Source of the DNA: Solenopsis invicta
Lineage: Eukaryota > Arthropoda > Insecta > Hymenoptera > Formicidae
Length of the DNA stretch: 64,000 nucleotides
Direction of reading: 5' to 3'
NCBI RefSeq assembly: GCF_016802725.1
Contig: NC_052679.1
Location: forward strand, 11,980,818-12,044,817
Part shown: positions 62,601-63,851 of the stretch, one piece after another
Layout: each line of letters begins with the position of its first letter
Position numbering within the stretch: the stretch's first letter is position 1
Notes under the pieces: generated by a model
Databases searched by the model: none
The model's input: only the letters and a program-made list of their open reading frames with translations
Told to the model about the DNA's origin: nothing
Position numbers and translations under genes: made by a program

Positions 62601-63851
62601 ATTGGACTTCACTATTTTGAGCCGGGAGATTCTTCGCATCCCTTGCCCATCTAAGGGCTGCCCGGGACTAGGGACCGTTTTTATTGGTTTCCTCGCCATA
62701 GTGATATCCTGAGAAATTAAATACACCGAAGTGGTTTCCCGTTGCCTTCTTCAGTATCCTTTCAGCCGCCCCTAACATAGAGAACAGACGCTGTTCGTAG
62801 CCGCCCGTTACGGGTCAGACGCTACTAATCTCGTCATATCTAACTACCCTCACTTAGTTTAGTCTGCAGGTCGATGTAGCGTAACAATTCTTTACAATGC
62901 CTAAATACTGAAATATTCTAAGAATAACTAAACTTTCTTATTCTATAATTTCCAAAAAAAAAACTACAATATAGAGTTAAAATATTCTTGTAGAAGTGAT
63001 CATAAGTTTAAAATATAACAAATCCTTAAAAATACACTATAAAAATTTTTTGTAATAAAGATTTTTCTTAGAATTCAAATAATTTTTTAAAATTTCTGTA
63101 TAAATTTCAAATTTTTTTCACAATTTCTATATAATTTTATAATTTTATTGAAAACTTTCTAAATTTTTTATACGATTACTTTTCCAAGATACTAAAAAAG
63201 TTGTGTTTCTAGAATTTGTTATATGTAAGTTCTGAAATATTCTAAAATTTTTTATTTTATAATTTTTTTCCGAAAAAAACTTTAAAAATCTAAAGAAATA
63301 CAAGATATTTTTTGAAAATCTTTTTATAAAATATAAAAAAATTTGTTTAATATTTTAAGACATTATTAGACAAAAATTTATATTAATCTTCAGTTTTTTT
63401 AGGGAGGGAGAAGTTTATAAATGCCTTTTAATATCAATACTATTAAATTGCGCATCAATTTAATAGTGCAAGATTTTTTTTCCATCCAAATAGTTCTGTG
63501 CAATACACAACTCAAAAAACAAGTTTTATACCTTTGTTTATATTTCTAGAGCCTTGCACCATCGGTCTAGCAACAGCTACCATACAAATCATCGAAGCTG
63601 TGAGTTTGTGCGGTTCGGTCAAAGAATCAAATGTAGACTGCATCCTTTCCAACATGTCCGGTATTACTAAACTCGGCCTTATAGTAGCTAGATACTGTAA
63701 AGCCTGGCAGGCTTCGTTTATACAAAATTTGTTGAACATAGCCGTCATAACTACTGGCAACATAGTCATAACAAAAGCATCAACATCAGAATCTGTTAAT
63801 TTATTTTCATCGGGGATTGAAGTTTCCCACGACGGTTTAGCGTATCTCTCT
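713..63851 (-). CDS. PSME4: PSME4 / PA200 proteasome activator, C-terminal ~1,490 residues in 8 exons (5' part outside window)
   Basis: The product is a large HEAT-repeat protein of the Blm10/PA200 family, which caps the 20S proteasome and promotes ATP- and ubiquitin-independent proteolysis, including of acetylated histones (family knowledge). Coding join on the minus strand: 63851-63532, 52693-51697, 43914-43641, 27615-27235, 22892-22326, 16378-14807, 3751-3533, 856-713. Every donor is GT, every acceptor AG, and phases agree across all seven junctions (1, 2, 0, 0, 0, 0, 0). The coding sum is 4,474 nt including the stop. Recognisable family segments are YAKPSWETSIPDE in the first exon, EGPMHVLPLLFSLLPG in the second and the C-terminal DUF3437-type domain in the last two. 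About 350 N-terminal residues are missing at the right edge. The protein ends in HYA, the position of the HbYX-type proteasome-docking tail. Introns total about 58.7 kb and are filled with transposons. Confidence 0.93.
1690..2179 (-). mobile_element. piggyBac-like MITE family, partial copy a
   Basis: The right end reads inward on the minus strand as TTAA then GCCTTAAACACACCG, matching the terminus of the copies at 23142 and 48085. About 490 bp of the family follow, including the block around CCTCATATTCTCC, before similarity is lost near 1690. There is no coding capacity. Confidence 0.65.
2330..3420. repeat. Dispersed repeat (host of the hAT MITE), paralogue at 44740-45050
   Basis: The sequences flanking the MITE (about 2330-2460 and 3259-3420) align with 44740-45050. 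Both include ATCATACGTACATT and ACACATAATGAG. Family identity is unknown and there is no coding potential. Confidence 0.6.
2461..3258. mobile_element. hAT-like MITE (798 bp), TIR CAGGGTTGGGTA/ACCCAAACCTG
   Basis: It begins CAGGGTTGGGTAAGTTA and ends ACTACCCAAACCTG. It is flanked by CGTATAAT (2453-2460) and CGTATAAC (3259-3266), an 8-bp duplication with one mismatch, the size made by hAT transposases. The interior is AT-rich with many GTTAA/TTAAC motifs and no ORF. A paralogous sequence at about 44740-45040 lacks the insert and shows the empty site, which fixes the boundaries. Confidence 0.85.
3533..3751 (-). CDS. PSME4: PSME4 exon g, start of C-terminal DUF3437-type domain
   Basis: The acceptor is TTTCAG|GAA and the donor CCG|GTAATT, 73 codons in phase 0. 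The exon opens ERFKKKAK and contains NEAIRIRHGGVLGLCAFIQA, then HPYDVPKYVPLVFEHLG and DPQPIP. The arrangement RHGGVLGLCA-x-HPYDVP-x-PxVxxxL is the hallmark of the C-terminal domain of PA200/Blm10 proteins. It joins exactly to the last exon. Confidence 0.94.
4311..4554. repeat. Left LTR of the 4311-7417 retrotransposon
   Basis: 244 bp, TGTTACGATC to GCAACA. It contains ACTTAATAAAGATAACTTT, the uninterrupted form of the site that carries the P-like element in the right LTR. Confidence 0.75.
5007..5625 (+). repeat. Degenerate ~55-60 bp repeat cluster inside the LTR element
   Basis: Six diverged copies start near 5007, 5158, 5270, 5328, 5400 and 5550. Each is built around GACGACCTCCTGCT, then CCTGGGCTCCTGC or CCCGGGCCACTG, then GGTTACCGAGCGTC. 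Spacing is irregular. The short open frames here (5052-5330, 5490-5696) have no recognisable domain. Confidence 0.6.
6693..7257 (-). mobile_element. P-element-like transposon remnant with THAP finger (565 bp)
   Basis: The ends are inverted: CATGGTGTAAGTAGAAA at the left, and CATGGTGTAAAAAGAAA reading in from the right. Flanking 8-mers TTAGAGAT and ATAAAGAT are a degraded 8-bp duplication, the P-element size, and the left LTR preserves the unoccupied site. On the minus strand it encodes the start of a THAP domain. It is internally deleted, because no transposase catalytic region follows. Confidence 0.7.
6915..7022 (-). pseudogene. THAP zinc-finger fragment of a P-like transposase
   Basis: From ATG at 7022 the frame reads MPLCCVQNCKTRTGRGNNIM, then LCYFPKEHNLRRQWL and stop. 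This matches the first half of a THAP domain: N-terminal C-x4-C, a basic loop, then the conserved F-P-K/D-x-x-L-x-x-x-W block. THAP domains form the DNA-binding N-terminus of P-element transposases. The second half, with the C-x2-H pair, and everything after is absent, so the product is non-functional as a transposase. A domesticated THAP protein is less likely, given the flanking inverted repeats. Confidence 0.7.
7526..8300. other. Intron 6 sequence without recognisable features
   Basis: AT-rich to about 8050, then more balanced. A 65-codon minus-strand frame at 8094-8291 has no domain I recognise. Confidence 0.4.
8525..9337. repeat. Inverted-repeat (foldback/MITE-like) element
   Basis: The arms, about 8525-8800 and 9058-9337, are reverse complements with roughly 85% visual identity. 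Shared blocks include AGAGAAGTGCAC, TTGAATAGC, AACGTTAAAATATCTCGAAA and AGAGCTTAAAAAGTTT. A loop of about 260 bp separates them. No coding sequence is seen. Related sequence with TTATCARTTCCTTCATATG occurs on both sides (8402, 9651). Confidence 0.7.
9338..10006. other. Intron 6 sequence, no supported gene
   Basis: There are short overlapping frames on both strands (9428-9625, 9676-9949) without recognisable domains. They probably derive from an unidentified repeat. Confidence 0.4.
10007..10830 (-). mobile_element. piggyBac-like MITE family, copy b
   Basis: The right terminus is TGTGTTTAAGGG followed by TTAA at 10831-10834. The left terminus is degraded (CAAGAAACACACAAGTG). In minus orientation it carries the whole order of family blocks: the CCTCATATTC block, CAAAACTTTGCTGCCGTG, and CTCATTCCGTCTTCACACAG. 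It has no coding capacity. Confidence 0.7.
11176..11865. mobile_element. TIR element GGCTCCTGA...TCAGGAGCC, PIF/Harbinger-like MITE?
   Basis: About 690 bp lying exactly where the opposite arm of the host palindrome has no extra sequence. The ends are GGCTCCTGA and TCAGGAGCC, followed inside by GCCGAGAACTCCGCG/CCGCGGCGAGTAC. The target duplication may be TTA, but the bases next to the ends are not clean. Superfamily assignment is a guess. It contains a 181-bp tandem duplication. Confidence 0.55.
11438..11795 (+). repeat. Two tandem ~181-bp repeat units
   Basis: Units begin at about 11440 and 11621 with TGTGTTTTCCTGT. Both include GAATAGTCGTGACCGATATT and GTCGGACAAAATTACGT, with only a few substitutions between them. 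Confidence 0.85.
11900..11974 (+). other. tRNA-derived (SINE-like) sequence
   Basis: TGGCTGAGAAGG resembles a pol III A box and GGGTTTGAATC a B box, about 50 nt apart. The cloverleaf does not close well, so I do not call a functional tRNA. It looks most like a class II (Ser/Leu) tRNA relic. The inverted partner is at 12374-12443. Confidence 0.4.
12374..12443 (-). other. tRNA-derived (SINE-like) sequence, inverted partner
   Basis: On the minus strand GTGGCTGAGAAGG is followed by GGGTTCGAATC, a better B box than its partner. The same reservations about folding apply. Confidence 0.4.
12693..13016 (-). pseudogene. Unidentified 107-codon ORF fragment
   Basis: An open frame in a GC-richer patch between the tRNA-like palindrome and the outer foldback arm. 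It is polar, Pro/Thr/Asn-rich, with no domain I recognise. A frame at 10841-11071 on the same strand also lies outside the palindrome and may be a related fragment. It may derive from a retroelement ORF1, which is speculative. Confidence 0.25.
13336..14806. other. AT-rich intron sequence adjoining PSME4 exon f
   Basis: Low-complexity A/T runs with repeated TTCTAAAAAATT/AATTTTTAGAA-type words. No ORF or element ends. Similar AT-rich stretches border other PSME4 exons. Confidence 0.5.
14807..16378 (-). CDS. PSME4: PSME4 exon f (largest exon, 524 codons)
   Basis: The acceptor is TTTAAAG|GTAACG. The exon opens VTIDVCSFFNEST and contains PGVRADNAWLQYN, DCEREVYTFFNNSQ, then about 400 residues of Leu/Ala/Arg-rich helical repeats, and ends ITDQEELL with donor CTG|GTAAGT in phase 0. 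The segment KETSGSKTEEQ is polar and probably disordered. The exon is locally GC-richer than the surrounding introns and has long open frames on the opposite strand; those are shadows of this coding region. Confidence 0.95.
16535..17140. repeat. Palindromic (foldback) element
   Basis: The arms, about 16535-16800 and 16905-17140, are inverted copies. Each has AAACTGAAACAAATTATA-like, CATGCGATGGGCTGCAATAT-like and ACTTGGTG blocks plus an outer ATATATACATA-type segment. The loop is about 105 bp and no coding sequence is seen. The overlapping frames on both strands are products of the palindrome. Confidence 0.75.
17453..17859. mobile_element. Palindromic MITE at the centre TA of the foldback
   Basis: Termini are TAATTTAAATAAATAATAGT and its inverted match ACTATTATTCATTTAAATTA. 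Arms continue through AATTTAACTAAATGAAATAA and GGTCCCAATAATTTAAATAG. It lies between TA dinucleotides and is immediately followed by mariner 1. Confidence 0.7.
17862..19603 (-). mobile_element. mariner 1 (Tc1/mariner, 1,742 bp, defective)
   Basis: TIRs CCAAATGTACAAGTATAAAA (left) and CCATGTGTACAAGTATGAAA (read in from the right) are flanked by TA at 17860-17861 and 19604-19605. The transposase is on the minus strand and broken. The element is longer than a standard 1.3-kb mariner because about 450 bp at 17940-18385 are extra. That extra segment ends in inverted CATGGGGCCGAG/CTCGGCCCCATG motifs. Confidence 0.85.
18400..19430 (-). pseudogene. mariner 1 transposase, disrupted
   Basis: A clear open stretch at 19142-18795 encodes the second half of the helix-turn-helix region (SQQAVSNRLREMGKIQKVGK), the linker HELNERQMERR and the first catalytic block IGDEKWIHFYN. 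The remainder is recognisable in other frames: the second aspartate region near 18680 and the final Asp block near 18570. Multiple frameshifts and stops (for example just upstream of 19142) inactivate it. Confidence 0.8.
19841..20372. mobile_element. 532-bp TIR insertion inside mariner 2
   Basis: The ends are CAGATATCTATACTAAACCT and its inverse AGGTTTAGTATAGATATCTG with one mismatch. The related mariner at 55901-58253 lacks this segment at the same site. No target duplication is convincing and there is no coding sequence I recognise. Confidence 0.75.
20401..21255 (-). pseudogene. mariner 2 transposase, disrupted (D,D34D)
   Basis: The N-terminal HTH part reads MSSFVPNKHYLREVLIFNW and continues CREWFRRFKSGDF. 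The middle contains TQQAISKRLKAAGYIQ, SYELKPRDI and GDEKWIHYDN (first Asp). The C-terminal part has IFHHDN (second Asp) and YSADLALSDYHLF (third Asp, canonical position). A stop near 20993 and a frameshift near 20655 break it. The conserved triad residues are still present across the fragments. Confidence 0.85.
21659..22325. other. AT-rich intron 5 sequence next to exon e
   Basis: Low-complexity, with AAAATTTTCTAAAAA-type words. No ORF or element ends are seen. Confidence 0.5.
22326..22892 (-). CDS. PSME4: PSME4 exon e
   Basis: The acceptor is AACAG|GGT. The exon reads GVLYLLLGSQHSSIIT and ends QQKRKHIK, 189 codons in phase 0, donor AAG|GTATAC. The opening motif directly after DAYK of the previous exon is well conserved in PA200 proteins. 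A Leu/Pro-rich linker (LPQPALPQPDQNEIEEG) follows the first helices. Confidence 0.92.
23142..25068 (+). mobile_element. piggyBac-like MITE family, copy c (complete ends)
   Basis: It starts CCCTTAAACACACCG and ends CTTATGTGTTTAAGGG, with TTAA on both sides (23138-23141, 25069-25072). TTAA targets and CCC..GGG termini are typical of piggyBac. Without the nested element 23509-24476 it is 959 bp. It contains the family blocks CTTTTTCAACTTTGAG, GAATATGAGGTATTTTT and CTCATTCCGTCTTCACACAG. No transposase is present. Confidence 0.8.
23509..24476. mobile_element. TA-target MITE nested in copy c (968 bp)
   Basis: It begins GGGGAAACCAGGGCTATTCG and, read from the right, GGAGAGACCAGGGCAAATTG. Flanks are TA (23507-23508) and TA (24477-24478). 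The sibling element at 48085-51148 shows the unoccupied target, AATTATGTAACATGG. No coding region was recognised; a 62-codon frame at 24154-24342 looks incidental. Confidence 0.8.
25836..26760 (+). pseudogene. LINE A copy 1 RT C-terminal region, disrupted
   Basis: Visible stretches are KKFKYLGYIFQ, then MAYGVEVWGWGKKEQVERAQ and GYIIREELQLEKLR. The last zinc-knuckle-like piece (RLCRMCGGEEETWEHVG) lies near 26580. These parallel FKYLGFNFNRRD, MSYGVELWGWEERKELEKIS and YLITRELGLDKRK of the intact LINE at 35541-40402. Stops and frameshifts are frequent. Confidence 0.75.
26849..26888 (+). repeat. (AG)n microsatellite
   Basis: About 40 bp of alternating AG within the 3' part of LINE A copy 1. A longer purine-rich tract occupies the same position in copy 2. 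Confidence 0.9.
27235..27615 (-). CDS. PSME4: PSME4 exon d
   Basis: The acceptor is ATTATAG|ATCTGG. The exon reads IWTSLLLGKIRLRERDARR through TDEYHDAYK, 127 codons in phase 0, with donor AAG|GTAATG. It encodes HEAT-like helices (SKAQAILITALQNFPYSY, PRLIDILG). It is separated from its neighbours by introns of 4.3 and 16.0 kb. Confidence 0.92.
28065..28430. mobile_element. Tc1/mariner-type MITE (366 bp)
   Basis: Ends are CAGTATCTCAGAAAAGGGAT and, from the right, CAGGTGTCTCAAAAATGGAT. They continue with GTGGAAGTGATCAAG and GTGGAAGCGATCAAG. It is flanked by TA on both sides (28063-28064, 28431-28432). There is no ORF. Confidence 0.8.
28431..28984. other. Intron 3 sequence without supported features
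   Basis: AT-rich. Contains GGGGAAGATGAGACAAGAATG near 28611 and an inverted-looking GTCTCACTTTGTCCCAC near 28817. These are possibly ends of a degraded MITE but are not resolvable by eye. Confidence 0.35.
29690..29940 (+). repeat. Purine-rich (G/A) low-complexity tract
   Basis: Almost pure G/A on the plus strand. It continues after LINE B at 34561-34790, which suggests LINE B inserted within one long tract. Confidence 0.85.
30069..32893 (-). pseudogene. LINE B ORF2 (AP endonuclease + reverse transcriptase), disrupted
   Basis: Endonuclease motifs are visible in pieces: CLNAQGFLKHKDEI and LAETHVT near 32880-32770, then VIIMDDFNIDL, TIIDLVFSNDD and ITDYSVI in 32560-31916. RT pieces are IFPDEWRESVVFPIPK, EFRTINKLPVYEKVLE, VTFLDLKRAFEIVDR (catalytic Asp) at 31520-31044, and FVDDALIYG near 30890. 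The C-terminal region (30728-30069) includes EITYLGIIIDKNLNLSAHA and RRVSKDMLRD. At least five stops or frameshifts interrupt it. Confidence 0.85.
32980..34242 (-). pseudogene. LINE B ORF1 (gag-like: Zn finger, coiled coil, CCHC knuckles), frameshifted
   Basis: The frame starts at ATG 34242 with MEVKKAVVTVCRQC and contains CRQC, CVPC and FYPDCHKQH, a PHD/treble-clef-like cysteine-histidine pattern. A frameshift or stop near 34090 follows. The next segment (REIREEEVNSP through EEEMSKIRVQLQQW) is helical and coiled-coil-like. The third (33752-33324) has a gag-like fold region ending FDVNREDYENEEDFWEKVEE. The last (33318-32980) carries knuckles: CFKFCNYFHFAKDC (second Cys apparently displaced), CGLCAGQHMTKDC and CANC. 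The ORF1 protein would bind the element RNA. Confidence 0.75.
34561..34790 (+). repeat. GA-rich microsatellite tract
   Basis: About 230 bp of GAGAGGGAGG-type repeats. The long Ser/Leu/Pro-rich open frames on the opposite strand are artefacts of this tract. Confidence 0.9.
34804..35137. mobile_element. hAT-like MITE (334 bp) with perfect 8-bp target duplication
   Basis: TIRs are CAGTGATGCCAGAGATGCC and, from the right, CAGTGGTGCCAGAGATGCC, continuing YCGCACTYGCGCATGYGC. The duplication CGGGGAGG is identical at 34796-34803 and 35138-35145. The interior is AT-rich with no ORF. It sits within the 3' region of LINE A copy 2. Confidence 0.92.
35753..36679 (+). CDS. LINE C ORF1 protein (coiled coil + RRM-like, nucleic-acid chaperone type)
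   Basis: The first ATG, at 35753, gives 308 residues; an upstream in-frame GTG at 35693 would add 20. The N-terminus is Gly/Ala/Lys-rich. A heptad-like coiled coil follows (VKELKEEVKKLRESVERARV to FKNMKERLDSVERQ). A Ser/Gly-rich linker leads to an RRM-like domain (RRNNFVIKGLG, VEKFIEKELGI, INKAVVIAKVEG, KSKLRGGKIYIENDLSWEER) and a basic C-terminus. This order resembles L1-type ORF1 proteins, which coat element RNA. It overlaps ORF2 by 16 nt, suggesting coupled translation. Confidence 0.85.
   Translation: MAPGKAGAGNEAGKVGSKDLRQRKLVTEDNASGKKVTFKMTGAEEAKSDWKEFKGVWLREVKELKEEVKKLRESVERARVREREWEERFKNMKERLDSVERQTANIKESMNEGELNGSRSGEGEEGSSRSGGSWRTRGSECSRLSEREVSKVRKWVTEKEREERRNNFVIKGLGDKIKEVEGNKVTWVEKFIEKELGIECKIKMCRINKAVVIAKVEGEDKKWEIMANKSKLRGGKIYIENDLSWEERKIQERIHKWKREQRGKGVEVKVGTGRVKIGNTWRSWGEIEEEIDKDRVAREEGGREWEGK
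36664..40008 (+). pseudogene. LINE C ORF2 (AP endonuclease-reverse transcriptase), single in-frame TGA at 37978
   Basis: From ATG 36664 the frame is open to TGA at 37978-37980 and then open again, same frame, to 40008, about 1,114 codons. Endonuclease motifs: MFWNIAG, LIDTWVEE, VVGGDFNARIG (near 37160), STIDYVIAND and DSDHMPLVLEI (near 37440). RT motifs: KAAGFDGIPMEAW, FFADLSSAFDNV (Asp), RQGCVLSPTLFNLYI and AYADDLVLLA (38821). The C-terminus has a zinc knuckle, CVFCEIGKDSLAHFTGEC (C-x2-C-x8-H-x4-C). The TGA falls in the endonuclease-RT linker, where LINE A copy 1 has Trp. Confidence 0.88.
40370..40402 (+). repeat. (TA)n tail of LINE C
   Basis: Alternating AT directly before the right target duplication, following GGTACAATAAAGAT. 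Either a simple-repeat tail made by retrotransposition or a later expansion. Confidence 0.85.
40756..40792 (+). repeat. (AT)n microsatellite
   Basis: About 37 bp in the left arm of the foldback. The opposite arm lacks it, so it expanded after the palindrome formed. Confidence 0.85.
41729..41779 (+). repeat. (TA)n microsatellite
   Basis: About 50 bp of alternating TA between the two foldback elements of intron 3. Confidence 0.85.
41913..42998. repeat. Foldback element with two nested pairs of inverted arms
   Basis: The outer pair, from about 41913 and to 42998, shares GTGTATGTACCCYTTAAATT-like ends, ATCTTTAAATCGCGCC, AATATATTAATGTTT and CCAAGTGATAGTATCTTTAT. The inner pair (about 42413-42490 and 42637-42722) shares CTTCGGTCGCAGCTAGATCT and TGTGATTTTATATACT. 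A related inner block occurs at 55082-55150. Confidence 0.75.
42999..43640. other. AT-rich intron 3 sequence, no supported features
   Basis: No ORF and no element ends. ATAGCCAAGCATG at 43303 resembles ATAGCCAAGTGTG at 44008. Confidence 0.4.
43641..43914 (-). CDS. PSME4: PSME4 exon c
   Basis: The acceptor is TTGCAG|G. The first base completes an Arg codon split with the upstream exon, after which the reading is EELLASLNIVCSIIRGSESVLPVW and on to SFFGLIR. The donor is CGG|GTATGT in phase 0. Length is 274 nt (1 + 91 codons). The match of split codon and downstream frame is strong support for the exon pair. Confidence 0.9.
44000..45060. repeat. Dispersed repeat related to 2330-3420
   Basis: 44740-45050 aligns directly with the flanks of the hAT MITE at 2461-3258 and carries its empty site (ATTGCATATAAC near 44870). 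Part of 44150-44290 resembles the same family in inverted orientation (CAACATGCGATGAG, CATAAACAAACTGATG). No coding sequence is present. Confidence 0.55.
45077..45614 (-). mobile_element. mariner 4, internally deleted (538 bp)
   Basis: Ends are TTGGGAGTACAAATTAGTAC and, from the right, TTAGAAGTACAAATTGGTTT, with TA on both sides (45075-45076, 45615-45616). The left part corresponds to the transposase 3' flank (TTTTTCCCACCTTTC). The right part matches the N-terminal coding region of mariners 2 and 3 (TAGACTTCTACCAGCATTCG). Everything between is deleted. Confidence 0.85.
46112..47027. repeat. Long palindromic element with TG/CA microsatellite core
   Basis: Ends are AAAGGACCCCGCACGATTTA and, from the right, AAAGGACCTCGCACGATTTA. 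The arms (to about 46480 and from about 46650) share GAACATTTYTATGT, GAGATAAGGACCTCATGGTT and the complement of ATTTGATGACTCCAAAACC. The centre is full of GT, CG and CA repeats. Long open frames on both strands (46295-46708, 46306-46683) are microsatellite artefacts. Confidence 0.75.
46462..46546 (+). repeat. (GT)n / (GTGC)n microsatellites
   Basis: Alternating GT interrupted by GTGC and GC units in the palindrome core. An inverted CA/CG counterpart is at about 46735-46780. Confidence 0.85.
47028..47694. other. Intron 2: AT-rich then GC-rich stretch, no supported gene
   Basis: Low-complexity A/T to about 47220, a run of 14 C at 47326-47339, then a GC-richer patch to about 47640. Frames on both strands (47259-47666, 47296-47601) overlap and lack recognisable domains. 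The patch could be an unidentified mobile element. Confidence 0.4.
47695..47836. mobile_element. Short MITE (142 bp) GGCAGGTATTCATAGT
   Basis: Inverted ends GGCAGGTATTCATAGTCGAG and, from the right, GGCCGGTATTCATAGTTGAT. The inside is rich in CTTAAGA motifs. The flanks share TTG, so a 2-3 bp target duplication is likely but not certain. Confidence 0.7.
49571..50164 (-). mobile_element. Solo LTR (594 bp) with ATCG duplication
   Basis: TGTAACGG...CGTTACA with a 4-bp duplication ATCG (49567-49570, 50165-50168). On the minus strand a TATAAATA box (about 49866-49873) precedes AATAAA (about 49670), in the order expected for an LTR. No internal region or second LTR is present. The termini resemble those of the solo LTR at 56350. 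Confidence 0.8.
50590..50631 (+). repeat. (GA)n microsatellite
   Basis: A run of GAGA in the right TIR of the element 48792-50874. The left TIR has a shorter CTCT counterpart at about 49035-49060. Confidence 0.85.
51153..51696. other. Intron 2 sequence bordering exon b, no features
   Basis: AT-rich, no open frame of note and no element ends seen. Confidence 0.45.
51697..52693 (-). CDS. PSME4: PSME4 exon b
   Basis: The exon starts after TTTGTAG with YVYSEGPMHVLPLLF and runs through about 332 residues, rich in Leu and Ile as expected for HEAT repeats. It includes the segment ITPWQYRSNERDYNDPDYPY and the block WGQNVDLDNFCIKWYIP. It ends FY-AG|GTCAGT in phase 2. The segment GPMHVLPLLFSLLPGID and the following helix (DVGKTFATFRL) are typical of PA200 orthologues. 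No internal stop or frameshift is present. Confidence 0.93.
52981..53815. repeat. Inverted-repeat element with nested insertion
   Basis: The arms (52981 to about 53300 and about 53330-53815) share TGGGTGTCYGG, GATTTGATTCTCCTT, TTGTTAAACACGAAAATC and AGAGACCCGTATTTTTTTAT. The right arm carries a 165-bp insertion at 53588-53752 that is absent from the left arm. Confidence 0.8.
53588..53752. mobile_element. Short TA-target MITE nested in the right arm
   Basis: It contains TGATTATTAATGAATGTT and its inverted CATTCATTAATAATCA, with TA on both flanks. The opposite arm shows the empty site (AACAATACATTTTAAGG read from the equivalent strand). Confidence 0.7.
53868..55037. mobile_element. TTAA-flanked non-coding element (1,170 bp)
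   Basis: Ends GGGGTAACACCACCTTTGAG and, from the right, GGGGTAGCCTTTGAGGTCCT. TTAA is present on both sides (53864-53867, 55038-55041), as for piggyBac targets. Only short incidental frames occur. It is unrelated to the TTAACCCTTAAACACA family above. Confidence 0.7.
55042..55898. other. Intron 1 sequence with repeat fragments
   Basis: 55082-55150 resembles the inner arm of the foldback at 41913-42998 (AAGCTAGATCTTTGTGCTAA, TTATGTGATTTTAT). At 55395-55445 there is a B-box-like AAGTTCGATCCCCG within a tRNA-like context. There are no ORFs. Confidence 0.4.
56161..58079 (-). pseudogene. mariner 3 transposase, disrupted
   Basis: The N-terminus reads MSSFVPNKHHLREVLIF and CREWFRQFKSSD (58079-57865). 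After the solo LTR the C-terminal part reads LICLKRAIAEKRPEY, IIFHHDNAWSHVAVL (second Asp) and YSPDLASFD. The central GDEKW region lies near 57600 in another frame. Stops and frameshifts, as well as the LTR, break the gene. Confidence 0.85.
56350..57427 (-). mobile_element. Solo LTR (1,078 bp) inside mariner 3, ATTG duplication
   Basis: TGTAACGA...TGTTACA with ATTG at 56346-56349 and 57428-57431. Mariner 2 shows the uninterrupted target (GATCAATTGTTGCCTG). On the minus strand CTATATAAG (about 57146-57154) precedes AATAAA (about 56460), an LTR-like promoter-to-polyadenylation order. GC content is far above its surroundings. The frames inside are incidental. Confidence 0.85.
58314..58680 (+). 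repeat. Two tandem ~187-bp units
   Basis: Units start at about 58314 and 58501 with TATACCTACG. Both contain CTTTGAAATTAACA-like (TTCGAAATTAACACAAAAG), TTATAACTTTYTAATGTTTTT and TTTTTGAGATAATTT. Confidence 0.75.
58681..59715. other. Intron 1 sequence, no supported gene
   Basis: AT-rich except 59050-59420, where frames on both strands (59066-59269, 59219-59467) lack recognisable domains. Confidence 0.4.
59727..62882 (-). mobile_element. RTE-like LINE (D), full length, 11-bp target duplication
   Basis: It is flanked by AACAATTCTTT at 59716-59726 and 62883-62893. The 3' end on the minus strand is a short (GAA)n tail, as in RTE-type LINEs. Length is 3,156 bp with one long ORF region, which fits RTE elements. 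The ORF is decayed. Confidence 0.9.
59747..62699 (-). pseudogene. RTE-like LINE endonuclease-reverse transcriptase, disrupted
   Basis: The start is ATG 62699, MARKPIKTVPSPGQPLDGQG. Endonuclease motifs: LRIFTWNVRSLF, ISELRWPG, LVMGDFNAKIGQG, RNQIDYVLINKRF and DIGSDYNPLVTNL (SDY in place of SDH). RT motifs: SGKAAGPDEILMELIK, DSQFGFRSAFGTREAIF, CFIDYEKAFDRV (Asp), RQGCILSPLLFNLYADKIF and IKYADDMVIIAD (near 60500). The C-terminus has LYGVEAWTLKTSTLNRLEAF and GRRGIGRKKLSWLRNIRAW. Frameshifts or stops lie near 62350, 61390, 61060, 60690 and 60250. Confidence 0.9.
62894..63531. other. AT-rich intron 1 sequence next to exon a
   Basis: Low-complexity with TTCTAAAATTTTTTA-type words and a small TATTAAATTGC/GCATCAATTTAATA hairpin near 63446. 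Nothing else is seen. Confidence 0.45.
63532..63851 (-). CDS. PSME4: PSME4 exon a (first exon in window)
   Basis: This exon encodes the segment around RYAKPSWETSIPDENKL and continues through HEAT-type helices to NINK. The acceptor is read as TTTCAG just above 63851, and an alternative AG two bases further in is possible. The donor is AAAG|GTATAA, leaving phase 1, which completes a Gly codon with the next exon. The exon lies in the middle (BLM10_mid-like) part of the family. Confidence 0.85.

Noticed and set aside
59747..62699. A craniofacial-development-protein-2-like host gene
   Set aside because: This common automatic annotation reflects RTE-type LINE endonuclease-RT sequence. The 11-bp target duplication and decayed frame show it is a retrotransposon.
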